From the NCBI RefSeq assembly GCF_016920785.2, contig NW_024609837.1:21943565-22007564 (forward strand): a DNA stretch of 64,000 bases, read 5' to 3'. The DNA comes from Ixodes scapularis (lineage: Eukaryota; Arthropoda; Arachnida; Ixodida; Ixodidae). Below the pieces are notes generated by a model. That model had not been told where the DNA came from and ran no database searches. It worked only from the letters and a program-made list of their open reading frames with translations. The translations under genes and the position numbers were made by a program. Below are positions 40,831 through 54,037 of the stretch, piece by piece (the stretch's first letter is position 1; each line of letters opens with the position of its first letter).

Positions 40831-43800
40831 GTGATTGTGTCACATAAAGTTACGCCCAGCTTAATTTAGCGGGCGAACGTGCGCTTTTGCCCGGAGGGTA
40901 AGGGCAACCTATAACGTATCTTACACAAACAAAGAAGCATACAGAAGCGTCGCATTGCAGACGCAGGGCACGTCGGTTTGGAGCTACTGTGAGTGGCATC
41001 TACTTGTCTGGAAGAATAGTATGGCGCTTACAAACTCTTGGCAGTCAGTGAAGATGACTGGCGGTGTCAGGAACGGGACAAGGGGGAAACGAAATCAAGA
41101 CGCCTCTCGCGGAGGCATCGCGAACACGGACAGACACACATACACGCACACGTGGCAGAGCTGAAGGAACAACTTGACGGAAAAAATAAAAAAACGAAGT
41201 CGTTTCAACACATCCCGTAGTGGGAGCGGGAAGCAGGGGAGCGTATTCGCAAACAAGCAAGACAGCCCTCAAGTCGCAAAAACAAGCTATTCAGTACTAA
41301 CTGACTCAAGGGGGGAAAAAAGTAAAAAAAAAAAAGGAAAGCCGAGTGAGAAACAGACGATAAACAATGCCGCCAATCGACTAAGGGAGAAAAGGTAAAC
41401 ATGTCGATTTGAACGACGCTTTTTGGTTTCTTTCTCTAGCTTTCTTTTGAAGTTTCGTGTGTTTTAGACGGCGTCTGTCACATCTTAGGTGTTTTTTTTT
41501 TGTTTGAGTATTTCTGCATTTGTCTTCTGTCAGTCGTCGAGTAAATAACACGAACACGACAACGTGCTACGGCAAATAACGGCTCGTAAACTGAAGAAGA
41601 CGAGCAACGATGCTTTCCCAAGAGGTAAATAGTGGCCGCGGATACGTTAAAGTAGAGCTTATAGTCGCATTCAATCACGAATAAAAAAGTCACAACAAAA
41701 AGTACTTAATAAAAAAAATTATAAAAGGCGCTTACTGTTTGCCATTCATTCACTCTCCATGCCTCCTCCCTCTCCTCCCCCCAAATAAACGCGAGAAATT
41801 GTAAGAAAACGTTTTCATGTAAATTCAACGTACGCCCCTCTTCATTTTGCTATTTTTATTGTTGCTTGTTTGCATTTTTTTTATGTTGGTTTAGGTACGC
41901 GTGAATTTCCTGGTGCATGTTTTTTTTTTTTAAATTTTGTTTAGGGCCAGTATCGCGAATCACCGCTCCGTATGCAATCGATATCTATGCGACGAGTTTG
42001 CTATAGAAAGGCTGCGCTGTCTGGTGGGACAGACATCATCCACCGTGTCGCGGGATCTCGGTTTTATTTACTTTGATGACAGCGCCGATCTGTCAACGGT
42101 TACTCGACACCTGCGCCATCTTAATTGCTCCCGGTTGATCGGTAGTTGGCTGATTGCCACCGCGAGCAACAGCCCACCCCTGAGATGCGTATCGACAGCT
42201 GGTGTTCAACGCCAAAGGCGAAACTGTTGATGAGACGGCTCCCCCGTCCTGTCTGGCCCGCTTTCTTGTCTTTGTCTCGGGGACAAACGATCCGGGATCT
42301 CGATGCCGCCTTGTGTGTTTGTCTGCGTGCGTGCACAGACATGCAGGAAGAAGGCGTCAAGATGTAAAAGACAAAAATAAAGCCAAGGGAAGAACAACAA
42401 ACATATGAGACGAGTGTCTGTACATGGGCAGAGACAGGCACGAATGTTAGCGTATCTTGTATGCTTTCTTTGACACTGCCTTTGTCGGTTTTCTTCAGTG
42501 TCTTTGTTTGTGCGTGTTTCGCTTGTCTTGTTCCTTCCTATATTTTTTTTTTTTGCGTGTGTTTGTTACTTTGTGATTCCGGCTATGTTTTTTTTTATAT
42601 TCGTGTTTTGTTTTAGAAACGTTTTTCGTCTATATCCTCTTACCTCTGTATGTTCTTTTTCTGTTTTGTGTCTTGACTGATCCTTTACTGTAAACTTTGC
42701 GAGAGTAAAGGTTCCGCACTGTACACACTTGGAGAGTGCTGAGTCAAGGATTGATTTCTATGTCGAGATTTAGGTTGAGTTCAACACAAGGACATCAAGA
42801 GCTCTTTGGGTATTGAGTCTACGTCTGCACGTCTTAAATCGCGAAACATTTTGACACAGATATCTAGATAATGTTTCATAATCGGCTTCTCACTGACGAC
42901 GACTTGATGCCGGTATGTTTTATGTGTTTATACATAATTCACTTTGACACCGGTCTAATCTGTAGGTGCGCGGATACGCATTGTTTTGGATACACATCAC
43001 AAAGGTGCTTTGTTATCTCTGCTTGCTCTCATTCCACTAACAGGTAGCAGAAAGCGTACAACCGAGCTTATGTTATGGTTTCATCGGCATAACACTCCGA
43101 CAGCGGAAACGAGCAAAGCGGTATACTATCGCTTCCCACAGAACTACCTTGTGCAAACAACGACCCTCTATTTACGTAAGCTCGTTGGTGCATGATATTG
43201 TGCTTTTTCCTTTAAACGCCGTTACCACGCATTGTTTCGCATTTCCATGTTCCGATGCAGGGCAGCCGATTCTTGCGTTGCCTCTACACAATCTACTAAA
43301 CACGTATCGACATATTAATATTACTGAATGGTGCGTGCGTTTCGTACAAGGCAGTTAATAAGACACACAAGAATATCAATAATTTATTGTTTAGGAAACG
43401 TTTTTTCAGCGTGTTAATAAAGAATAAAGAAGGCTTTTGTAGTGCCTGATAAAACCACCGCATTCTGGAAAAATCTTAAAACCGTTGCACAATATCGCGG
43501 TGACGTTGGCTAAACTGCTGTAATATAGCTAGGTTTTCGCGGTTTAATGTTTCTCCGAATTCGTTTTTTTTTTTCTTTTGAGGTGAGTTTTTTCCCACAA
43601 CTTCGGCGTTTTTCAGTGTCTATTTTTGGGATCGGAGAAAGAAATCGGAGTTTATCAGAGCTTATGTTGAAGAAACAAGACACGTGCCTGTTCCTATAGT
43701 CTAGGGTGTCTCGAATGCGGGTGTCTCGAATACTTGGAATACGTCCTGGTGTCAATAGGGAAACATAATAATAAAACAAGTGTGATTTAAAAAAAAAAAA

Positions 43801-46800
43801 AAGAAAAAAAGAGCAGTCTTTTTGAGAGTTTATCGGGGGCTGGGTGCTCAGGGTCATTGGGAAATAAAAAGAAAAATTAAATGAAGATTTCTTTCTGTGC
43901 AGCTTGGGTGTTTCCTACTAAAAGACAGAACTTCTTCGGGGTTCGGTTTTCCCCGATTTAGGTAAAACCGGCTTGGGGGTACTTTTTGGGGGTTATCGAT
44001 CGGTATGGTTCCGAAATACGAAAGCCTAAATATAACACACAAAAGCCCTGCACCCACAAATGTGAGCGTCCGTGCAGGAATACGTTTATGTCTGTGTGAG
44101 AGAAATCGTAAGTTGACATTGCTTTGAAGTGGGTTCTGCCTCATAAGAGTGGAGTGTGCACGAGTGTAACTTTTGCACGCACTTTCGGAGGCGGCTTTCC
44201 CGCCTTATGTGTCGCTATGCGAAGGTGCACGCTTTACAGGGGAAGCTCTGAACAACGTTGTTACAAGGAGGAAATGATGACCATGTTGGACAAAGTGTGG
44301 CCAAATGTTCTTGCAACTTGTTTGCGACGTTTATATCCGAGGCTAAGTTTTCACACACATGTATGAGCATATAAACGTGACTGTTATTTAAAAATGGCCC
44401 CTTTCTAATATCTAGATGGCGTGTGACTTTGTCTTCATGCCTAATTTCGCTTTAGTACCGAGTTCATCGGAGATATTCGGAAGTTCGTCACCCTCATTTG
44501 CACACACAGGTTTAATAGAAATAATTATATAAATGTAACCGTTGCAAGGTCACGGTGTCAACGTATAATCTAACACTTTAAATAAAATAGGAGGTTTTTA
44601 ATTATGTTCAAAGCTCTATTTCACGCAACATCCACCTCTGTTGTTTTTTTTCGTGTCTCAAGAAACTGATCCTTGATCACCGGCCATGTTCTATGCACAC
44701 TAGATGCAGTGTGTAAAATTTCCTACGTGTTCACATAGTACGCACCACCAAGGTAATTGTATTCGGTGTAAGCTATTGCCCGAGAAAGCAAAGTATTGCA
44801 GTAGATCTCTTCGTTGTTGGCGCGTTGTAAAAAAGAGGCGTTCGGCTATTGTTGGAGCGTAGTAGACCGGATACACATTAAAAACACAGCTTTCCATACT
44901 CACAAAAACAAAAGTTTCAAAACGCGCACTTTTAAAGTGGAACAGAGCGAAGGGGCACTGCAGTTCTGATCAACTTTGGTATGCCGCTTTCAATCTGTAG
45001 GCTTCTCAATACCGACCCTGCCTTTGTTGTGCTCACTCTATAGTATTGTTGTGTTCCTATTTGTGTTCGAATGGAGTCCCGATTCCAGTATTCGCTTATT
45101 CGTGGAAGGACGGAGCTTGAATTCTCGAGGCGACGATGTGAAAGTAAGCGAATGAGACAGAAAAAAATAAATTTACACACAAATGCAAAAATGGAGCTGA
45201 TTTGGTTGAATTGGGCATGCCCCGCGTGTGCAATGAGAAACTGCTGAATAGGATTTTTTTTTTTATTCTGAATTTCGCCTAAATTTGGTCCGGTTGTTTG
45301 TTGGGTGGATTCCGACTGCGTTTCCGCTTTGTTTGTATTTATTTGCGGAGATTTTTTTTTTTTCGGGCGAGTACGGGCTTAGAGCGGCTGTTGAGGTGGT
45401 GCGGCACGGAATAGTAAATACTTACATATATGATGCAGGCAAACAACAAATCGAGTGAACGAGCAGACAAGACAGAAAGTGTAGAAGAAAACAAAAATGC
45501 GCGCGAGGCGAAAATTGGCGTTGTTGTAAAGTTTCTACATCAGCGACTCTCTCTCTCTCTTCGTGAAAACTTTCTTTTTAATCTCCAACTGAGCTCAACT
45601 CCGGAGCGACCGAACGAGAAAAAAAAAATATTCTGCGAAAATCTATGTTGATCTACATTTCGTGGACGATTGAAAAAAAAACTCGACACAACGTCGCGCT
45701 ATTCGGCTTTCTACTCATTCTTTGCGTGTTAAGGCAGTTCGTTTTTCTTCGTTCCAATCGGAGCTCACTCCGACTTTTGTATGGAGAAGGTGTGTGGATA
45801 GTTGTTTTCATTTGTTATAAGGTGATAGTTTCTAAGTGTATTGGGTGCTTGGAGTGAAAAAAAAAGAAGAAAGGTTTATTCTTCTCAACTCGTACTTTAG
45901 AAGCTCATTTTCATTCTTGTCTGTGGCGATTGGTTTGCCTGACGAGGCGTGACGTCGCCACGAATTTCGAGCTCGCATTTCTTTTCACCATTCGAATCGT
46001 ATACTCCCTACGAATGAGAATGTAGAATCATTGTTGTCAACTTTTATTGGAGACTTCCGGTTTGGAATTGGCCTAATTCGTTTCACCGTGTTTCCGTTCT
46101 ACGTTTCGTGCTCCATTATTCAGCAGGTTTCGTTCTCTTTGTTTTTTTTTTTTTACTTTTCGCATATTCGTTGTTTAGCGTGCGTGCTTTCATGTATCTG
46201 GGAGTGTATTGTGTTTTTGTTCGGGAACATTTTGTGTTTCTGTTCCGCCTTAGTGTAGGCACATTTGAATGTGCGTGGAAACGGAGTGTAGCAGCTTCGA
46301 GTTAAAAGCCCGTGTTAAAACAAAAAAAAATGCACTGAAAATTGTCTGGCAGTAGCCGAAATAAAGCAATGAACAAAAACAAACTAGGTTACAGTGACCC
46401 GTGGAAGGGTCAGCTATGCAAGGTCTGGGGCTGTTCTACACGGTACACTACTCCGCGGAGCTATTCCATCCCAATCAGTGTCTGTTTCCTTGCCTCGTAC
46501 AACCCGTTATTGGATTAGTTTTGTCTAGTCATTATATTTTGTTCGAACCGCCTCGCTTCTTTCTCTTATGCACCATGTTTGGGAAACTGAAATGCTGCGT
46601 TTCGAACCTGAGTGACCATCTACTTTTTTTTCAATATGTTTATAACATTCACTGATTCTTTTTTTAAGCCTGTGTTGTTTCTTATTATTTTGACGCCAGT
46701 GTAGGAGTCCACAGTTTATTTTTTGTTCCAGTTTGCTTTTTCTTTTAGCTACGTGAACACTTTTTTTTTTTTTTCAAGTTCTACTCACCTGCTTTATACA

Positions 46801-47156
46801 CCCGTGTCACCTCGGAATTTAACGAAAACGTAAGACGACGTTATGTTAAGGATGCACGTCAGATAATCCCGAGATAATCTAAATTAATTTTCAGTTGTTC
46901 GCCAAGGCGTGCCCGATATTCTTCGTTGGTTCGGAACCAACACTTGTAATTATTTACATTGTTATTTGGCACAAGTTCACATCTGAGGTTATATAAGTTA
47001 GAACTGACCTTTGATCTAAGGGAGGGACGTTGCGTATGACATCTTAAATATATCCGTACGTCCCTGTACAACCACATAAAGAACAGTCCCTGGAGTCATT
47101 TGTTTTTTTAAATGAGCAACCGTGATTGGCTGAGAGTATGATCCATGCACCATATA
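40831..47156. other. Long unassigned stretch
   Basis: About 6.3 kb with no recognised gene, RNA or bounded transposon. Repeated T-tracts (41490, 41920, 42540, 43565, 45350, 46140, 46760), a CTCTCTCTCTCT run at 45548-45560 and many short AT-rich segments. Open frames up to about 115 codons are Phe/Leu/Ser-rich from T-tracts. It may be an intron of a gene lying outside the window. Confidence 0.4.
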
Positions 47157-47744
47157 CAAGGTGCGACCGTAAGAAATAACACATTTGGCACGCTTTGCAA
47201 AATTCGAATTTCAAAAGTACCTACCTGAAATTAGGCACGCGAACGTATTTTCGCAAGAAGTTTTACGCGTTTCTTTTTCAGAGCTAAAGTTAGAGGTGGT
47301 AAAGGATTAGAAATAAAGCACGAGCGGCAGCGGTGCATTTGCTATTCCTTATACCGGATGTTTGCCATCTGCACATTGGTTTGTGAGCTTTCACCCAGGT
47401 GGCAGTCACTCATATATTTTGGTAACAGTGCTAATTATAGTGATTATCTTGCTCCCTGCCAGCACCTGCTATAGTGTTGTACCGTCTTTGCGTTCAGCAA
47501 GCCACCCGGGAGCGAGTTCATATACCAGTTTGCAGACGACCAACAGGCTGGTATAGGACAGTAGAAATGCACGCCCTCCGATTTTGCTTTATGCTAATAC
47601 TTCACAACCTCAGAATTAAGCTTTAAAAATATACACAAAACTTCTAGCGAAACTACGTTCGCGTGACCAATTCTAGGTACGTACCTTTGGAATTCGAACT
47701 TCGCAAGGCGTGCCGAATGTGTCGGTCCTTACGGTCGCTCCCTG
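47157..47744. mobile_element. 588-bp TA-flanked element with long TIRs
   Basis: The left end CAAGGTGCGACCGTAAG pairs with inverted right end CAGGGAGCGACCGTAAG. Similarity continues for about 190 bp (CACATTTGGCACGC / CACATTCGGCACGC, CACGCGAACGTATTTTCGC / CACGCGAACGTAGTTTCGC). TA at 47155-47156 and 47745-47746. No transposase inside. Confidence 0.8.
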
Positions 47745-48632
47745 TATTTTCCATGGCGAGTCAAGATTGACTGAAAGTATGGCACATTCACTTTATTTTA
47801 TTTACGAGCCGCGGGATCGCTTAAACCCGTTGCTCGTCCACCATATATATATATATATATATATTTATGGCGAGGCATGATAGGCGAATGGTGTGAAACG
47901 TTCAATATATCTGTTTTATGTTGAAGCGTGATTCATTTTTTTTATAAATTCCAGCAGTCATTATTCGAACGAATGGCCCGCCTACCGTATTCATTTTTAT
48001 GGCTAGCCACGACTGGCTGGACCTTTGGCGGATAGCGACGAAATGCGACTTGGTGTAGCATCAGATATGCTTAATTATTGCAAGTTTATAAAAAGAGGTA
48101 CATCGTTTACGGATATCAAGATTTTTCTTTATTCGGTCAAGAACCACGGCAATTGCCCTCAAACTGAACCTTTGTGTTTTTTAATGGTATCTGAGCACTC
48201 GTGTAAAACAGAGTGCATTGGTACCTCTAGGAACCGCGGACATTTGCTTGTAGGGTATATATTTAGAACTTGAAGGCGTTCATAAGTTATAATACAATGC
48301 CGCAGTTTTCTACGAGTATAGCTTCTTCCTTGTTAGCCTACTGAAGAGAAATTGCATACATGGTTACCTTATCCTCACAATCGTTCATGTAACCCATCTC
48401 AGGATGCCATGAGTCTCACCTTACACTGCTCTGAGGTGCAAGAGTTCCCGAGGATAGTGCACATACATGCCAAACTCACCGCGTGCTATATCTTGGCATG
48501 CTTTTGTTATCTACTCGATTCTCGTGATCTTTGCGCTTTGCTGAACCAGTACCATCTAGATACAAGATCTTTTTGTATTTTTCTCTTTCAACAGCGCCAT
48601 AATTAACACTATTTGCCGGAAACCGCTGCCTA
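47745..48632. repeat. Possible divergent short tandem repeats with a (TA)n
   Basis: Units starting near 47750, 47864 and 47995 share a rough ATGGCGAGYCAYGATTGGCT consensus, and a similar word precedes the 588-bp element (47114). A (TA)11 tract lies at 47843-47864. Divergence is high; the rest to 48632 is unassigned. Confidence 0.3.
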
Positions 48633-48849
48633 ACCGAAGCGCCAGTATGTCGGCTTCCTGCGCAGGGGTTACATGGTGACGTCAGAACACCGAGATTTGA
48701 TTGGCTGCTATTGGAAGGACAGCGGCTAGGCCTCGATGCTTCCTGCCTCGAGGTCTAGTCACTATCTTTCCGATCGGAGCCAATCAGAGCTCGGCGTTCT
48801 GACGTCACTGCAGCCTCCTGCAATGGAAGCAGACAAACTTGCGCTCCGT
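48633..48849. mobile_element. Palindromic CRE/CCAAT family member
   Basis: Arms pair around 48745: TGACGTCAGAACACCGAG and TGATTGGCT on the left, inverted AGCCAATCAGAGCTCGGCGT and TCTGACGTCA on the right. Centre GCCTCGATGCTTCCTGCCTC parallels that of the 27610-28205 element. Non-coding. Confidence 0.75.
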
Positions 48850-49152
48850 TCAGTCACTGGCATCTTGAGGGGCGCAGGGCTTGGCGAGACCACGAACATC
48901 TCATTACCGCTCGGCAACCAATGAGATCGCTGCATTAGTCAATAAGAGCACCGAAGAACCAATCGCGAAGCAAGGAGCGTAACCGTAGTAAGCCACACTC
49001 TGCTCTTTCTAAGCAGTCGGTGACTACGAGTGGTGTTGGCTGAAGTGCGCTGTGTACGTCAGATCTGCAGCTTTCGCTGCTATTTTTTGTGAACGTTCTA
49101 CCGAGGTACTAGTGCTTTGGTGAACGCGGGAGCAGGTGTCGTTGCTGTTTTA
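48850..49152. other. Unassigned spacer
   Basis: No feature recognised. Contains two more CCAAT words (GCAACCAATGAGA, AACCAATCGCG) near 48913-48967. Confidence 0.5.
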
Positions 49153-49542
49153 GAGCGCAGCTCTTAAGCGCCGTTCACACACATATGCAACCGTGTAAGA
49201 CCGAGAAAGACGAGACCGGTTTTTAAGCCTCTGCGACGTCTTAGTACCAGCTACGCAGCAGCTCATCCGGTCCTAAAACGTCACAAGAGGCTTAAAAAAC
49301 AGTCTTGTCTCTCTCGGTCGCTCTCGGTTACAAGTGTGTGAACGAGCCTTTAGGCGCCCGTTTCCGCGTTGAGCGGCGTCACCGTCGGCGTAACCGCACG
49401 TTGCATTATTGAACGTTTCCCAGAATGACGTCAAGAGAGTCACGAGTAACGTCACCCTCGAGACATCACATGGGCATACCCTCCCCTCCCCTCCTCCTCC
49501 CCAAGAGCTGCGTTCTAATTCGGCATTACAAAGAATTGTAAA
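49153..49542. mobile_element. GAGCGCAGCTCTTA repeat, copy 2 (interrupted)
   Basis: Starts AGAGCGCAGCTCTTA, is interrupted by a MITE at 49167-49349, resumes GGCGCCCGTTTCCGCGTTGA and ends GAGCTGCGTTCTAATTCGGC and about 25 bp more. Without the insert it matches the ends of the repeat at 32974-33521 but lacks that copy's tandem array. Confidence 0.7.
49167..49349. mobile_element. 183-bp MITE nested in an older repeat, TTA target
   Basis: Ends AGCGCCGTTCACACAC and inverted AGGCTCGTTCACACAC, with arms continuing through TAAGCCTC toward the centre. TTA flanks both sides (49164-49166 and 49350-49352). The uninterrupted homologous site at 32974 ff. reads GCTCTTAGGCGC with a single TTA, confirming the insertion. 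The TWA target suggests PIF/Harbinger. Confidence 0.85.
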
Positions 49543-50136
49543 CGTTTTTTTTTTTTTTTTTGGTCGCACGTTTAAGGACGGTGGAGCAACCTCTTTGAGA
49601 GCGTATTTCTGGAATCCCGACTGGACCTTCTTGTAGAGTGTAGCCAAATTCAATGCGACAGAGACGCACCCGGAACTGCGACGTAACGGTTGGAAGACTA
49701 GATTGCACCCGGCACGACAGCGCGTATAGTGAGGTTGAGCGTTTCCAGTTCCGCGAGATAAGCCTGTGGATTGTCTCGGTTAAGTTTGCAGCACTCTCCA
49801 ACGTGTGCGCTTTGTTGGAGGGGTATACCCATTCAAAACCGACTTCTTCGCCTGTGTACAAACTGCTGTTTTGGGTCTCAAGAGTCCTTACAATCCGGCA
49901 GCCCGCGACGCCTTAAAGCAGCGTAGCAGCGGGCCTCTAAGACTTGTCAGAACGATCCTTTTTTGTTTGTTTTTATCGCGATAGCGTCCAAAATATGGTG
50001 TCTAAAAAAAAAGCCGGCATTGGCGAGACGGGAACATCCTGATTGGTCGAAAGGGTCGTGACGTCACAGCCACATCTCCTCGCTCAGGAATTTTAAACAA
50101 CCCACAACGCTCACGTGAAACGTGAAGTCACGCGTG
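49543..50136. other. Unassigned stretch
   Basis: No recognised feature; several CRE-like TGACGTCA words (50049) and GGTCGAAAGG. Confidence 0.45.
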
Positions 50137-50191
50137 AAATGAACGGGATTAAAACATAACATGTAATGTTATGTTTTAATCCCGTTCATTT
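50137..50191. repeat. Perfect palindrome, 26-bp stem, 3-nt loop
   Basis: AAATGAACGGGATTAAAACA then TAACAT, loop GTA, then its exact inverse. No mismatch over 26 bp. Not bounded by an obvious target duplication. Confidence 0.92.
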
Positions 50192-53100
50192 TAAAAGTAA
50201 AAAAAAAGCTTGAACTGTCTTCAGCTTTGTTTTAATTAAATTCGGTTCCACTTGATTTTTTTTTTTGTGCAAGTCACGTGTGGTGTTTAGCAGAAGTGCG
50301 TTGTTGGTCTGGCAACACAGGCGGGCGACCGGAAGACGCTTTGAAAACATTCTAGAACGAGCGTCGCAGGAAAAAAGTTGCGTGGTAGCGCGGCCTAGCA
50401 TCAAAAAATGGGGCATGACGTTTGGTGACCATTATTCCTAATTAATCATCGCTAATTCCGTCGTACTTTAATGGGGACCATAACTCAACAACACGAATGT
50501 CGCCCTTTGCAACAGCTCCCTGCTGTATAACCATCCAAAAAGAAACTTACTTCAAAGTGGCACCACTTTCAGGTAAGTCTCGGAAACAAAACAAACGCGG
50601 AAGTGTGGATTAAAAAGAAATCAAGATTTTTTAGCCGTATCCCGCGATCTTTTTTTTCAGTATACGGTCGATTGATGAAATGAGTATAATTGGTTACTTT
50701 GTTTTACGCTGTATCTTTTTCCTATGCTTTTTGTATTGTTATTTATTTGTCTTCCTTCCCCTATCTTTTTATCTCTCCCTCTCTCTTCAACTTCCTCTCT
50801 TCCCCTCTTTTAAAACTTTAAAGTAAGGCGATACACCAGCTTGAATGTAAGGCGTTATTTTCTGGTTACTAAGAGTCTGTCGCTTTTACGAAGCAGTAGC
50901 CGCTTCCAGTATTTAGTGTCCTTAATAACTGCTCATTTTTTAACTCGTTCATTTGGGGATAACTGTGGCCATAATGACATAACTTGTGCACATCTCCTTA
51001 CGGTCAATCTGGCGTTTTTTAGTCCAAAAAAGTACAGCAGGTGCTGGGTTGAGAATTGGGTTGGCTACCTGTTTTACGCACGCTCTTTCTAGAGGTAAAT
51101 AAATGCCTTTATTCGTTATTTCATCAATAATTAACAAAAAATACATTAATAATTCCTTCTGATGAAAAAAAAACAAAAAAAAAAAACTGGGCCCTTACTT
51201 CGTTATGTAAAAAGAAAATGAACTAGGCACAAGTTACAATTTACGTATAAGTTTGTTTCTTGATAAGGTGGCAACCGCATATCTTTTATTGGTTTCTCCG
51301 CTTTTTTCTTTCTCTTTCTTTTTTTCACTCTGAGCTATGGCTTTTGTTGTCTCTCTTTCTATTAAATATTGCTTTCCCTTCTTTCCTCATCTTTCGTATT
51401 AAAAAAAAAAAAAATGTGTCGCCATATTTTATTAGAAACGAGTACTTCCGGGCGAGCCACGAGAGGGCACCGCTTAACTCCCCATTTTCTGCCTCTCCTA
51501 CCGTGGTACATACAAGGTCTCTGGCGAGTTCTCTCTATGGCTTTGTCAGCGAGATTGACAGGCTTCCTGAACGAGGCCAGCACCCGTTGGTCGTTGTCAG
51601 AACGGCCGCTTTGTGGGCGACCTCCGGCTTCCGGCTTCCGCAAGCGGGAACACAAATGATCGCTTAAAACAACACGGTGTTACGCATTTCCAGTCGGTCC
51701 GCGCGGTGCCTGCCAAGTACAACTAGCGCAGACAAAACGCCGACTTTCAGTTTGCCAGAAAGACAAATTCAACTCTTTGGCGATCCCAGCTATCTACCCC
51801 AGAGACGCCTGTTCTGAAACGCGTTTACGAGTATTAGTATAAGTATTAATATTCATTTCGGCTCGGGCGAGCCGAGACGCAGGAGACAATTCTCTTGGTC
51901 TGAAAGTTTTGAAGAGTTAGGGATGAAGCTTGAACCGCAGTGCTCGCGGGAAAGCACCGGGATCCGCTCGAATAAGAATTCAGCAGAAGCTCCCAAGAGC
52001 GTGTACGAGTAGTGTCGGAGACAGAAATCAGATGGCGTTGCAATCTTGGATTGGAAGTAGAGAGCCTCGATTTGAGAGAGGGTTCATCTCAAACAACGCG
52101 GAGCGTTTTCAAAATATCGGTGGAAGTTTCGTGCGAATACTGGTCGCTTTTGCGTATGCGCTGCATTTTTGCGTGGCGAGGAGGATAGAAGGCGGAAAGG
52201 CGGCGACATTTGCAGACGATCAAAGTTTTCGGCAACTCCTCGAAGCTCGTATGGCAGACAAGACTGATAAACTACGCGATCCTGATCGAGCAGCTGCAAA
52301 CACTCGCTAATACACGCTCTCTAAAAAGGGAGTCGGGGGAGGGAGGGAGAATGCGTTTTATCGAAGAACAAGGTGCGTGCTATAGACCGTTTTTGACGAG
52401 ATCTAAATTTTTAACAGCTGCTTCATGGGTTGTCGTTTTGTATTTCAGGTACGAAATCAGTTCTTTGTACGAACTTTTTTTTACAAGTTGCACTAAAACG
52501 AGCTTAATTTGCCTACCGAAATCGGTACGTACGACTTGGGGAGAACGTTTTGAGGCAGTTTGGAAGAAGTGGAAGTACACGTGGATAATTTTCCCCATCG
52601 CTCAATGTGGACCAGCGCACGACCACGCGCACATCTTCACGCCAATGTCCTCTCTGGTCAAGAAGATGGTCTTTCCGCGTTTTTAACCCAAAATATGTAA
52701 TAGAGTTGACTTCCATAAAATAACCGTAATGTTACCGAAGATCCTTACAAGCAACAACCACAACGAAAACAACGTCACAGGTCCGTCAAATCTAGTCGAT
52801 TGACTTCCCGCCAAGCTTTGCGCTACGTAAACGTGCCACCGAAATGCTTCATTTGGAGGGGAGGTATTACTTGCCAAATTTAGCGGACGGTAATCACGTG
52901 ACGTCAGGAGGCGTCGTTCCACGCCACGACGTGACCTCACATAACACCGACCACGTTGCCTGACGTCACGTTTCGACACCGCGGTGCAACACGGCTGCGT
53001 CTCTGGCGCCACGTGGCGTAACACTGTGTGACGTTACGTCACACTGTAGCGTGCGGCCATTCCACGTGACTCATTCTAAGCGAGGGCAATTCATTATTTG

Positions 53101-53301
53101 AAAAAAAAAAAGAAAAAGAAAAAAGAAAGGAGCTAATTTTTTGACGTCCACCACCGATTTGTACACCGGCGTCGGAAGGTGGTCGACACAAGAAAACGGA
53201 AGTCCGGACGCCGGAAACCGGAAGTTGGTCACCAGACGGCAGCGGGGCACAAGAACCGGAAGGAAGAGAGGATGTCACGTGTCGCTGGCCCATTTACTGA
53301 T

Positions 53302-53303
<2 letters not shown>
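50192..53303. other. Long unassigned stretch
   Basis: No recognised gene. A T-rich/CT-rich segment lies at 50690-50820 and another at 51300-51400. 52880-53045 is dense in CACGTG/TGACGTCA words (GTAATCACGTGACGTCAGG, GACGTTACGTCACACTG). 53160-53270 contains several ACCGGAAG words. Open frames up to 158 codons lack recognisable domains. Confidence 0.4.
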
Positions 53304-53362
<59 letters not shown>

Positions 53363-53366
53363 ACAC
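53304..53366 (+). repeat. (AC)n microsatellite
   Basis: About 60 bp of AC with one CTC interruption. Confidence 0.97.
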
Positions 53367-53815
53367 GTATACTAAGTTACAAAGAAATAAAACCAAAGAA
53401 AGTGCAGAAACTGCGTCAAGTCAATAACACGGGCGGGTCGGTGATCCACTTATGATGACGTCATACGTGGGCCTTGTCTTCTAGTCTGTATTGGCCCGGC
53501 CCAGTCCAGTCTGGTCTTTGTGATGTACGAAGCTCGCTGGGTTTTCCAAGATGGCCGGCTCACGTGGCGCTCTTGACGCACGACGATTTCCCTAATGGAC
53601 GGCCGAGATATTGGCTGGATGCACGCGATCTTTTAAGCGCACGCTCTTTGCTCGGCGCTGCTTGCGGGGGCCTGAGGTGTCTCTGAAAGATGAGAATTTG
53701 CCCGCTGACGTCACTCCCGCCGCAGACCACCGATGCGGCGATTGAATATGAAGGAGTCAATAATTTAGTTAATTAATACATTAATAGTTGAGCACATAAT
53801 TAGAAAATCAGATCA
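53367..53815. other. Unassigned spacer
   Basis: No recognisable feature; moderately GC-rich 53420-53740. Confidence 0.5.
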
Positions 53816-53863
53816 GATCGGATTTATTTTCCTCAAAAGTATCCGTTGAGATACATTACATAA

Positions 53864-53877
53864 GGGGGGGGGGGGGG
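53864..53877 (+). repeat. G14 homopolymer
   Basis: Fourteen G in the 3' UTR of the minus-strand LINE. Confidence 0.95.
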
Positions 53878-54037
53878 ATAAATACAGCATTCAATGAACA
53901 ATAATAAAAGGTAAACAACGAAAAACATAAAAAAAAACAATTATTGATCACACATTACATGAGAGGGGGAATAAATACAACGTTCGATGAACAATAATAA
54001 AAGGTAAAAAGCAAAACAAACACAAAACATTAATTGA

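Noticed and set aside
47526..47545. FADDQ-like reading suggesting an RT active site
   Set aside because: No other RT motifs nearby and it lies in the middle of a TIR element; chance match. The same applies to TFADDQ near 52208.
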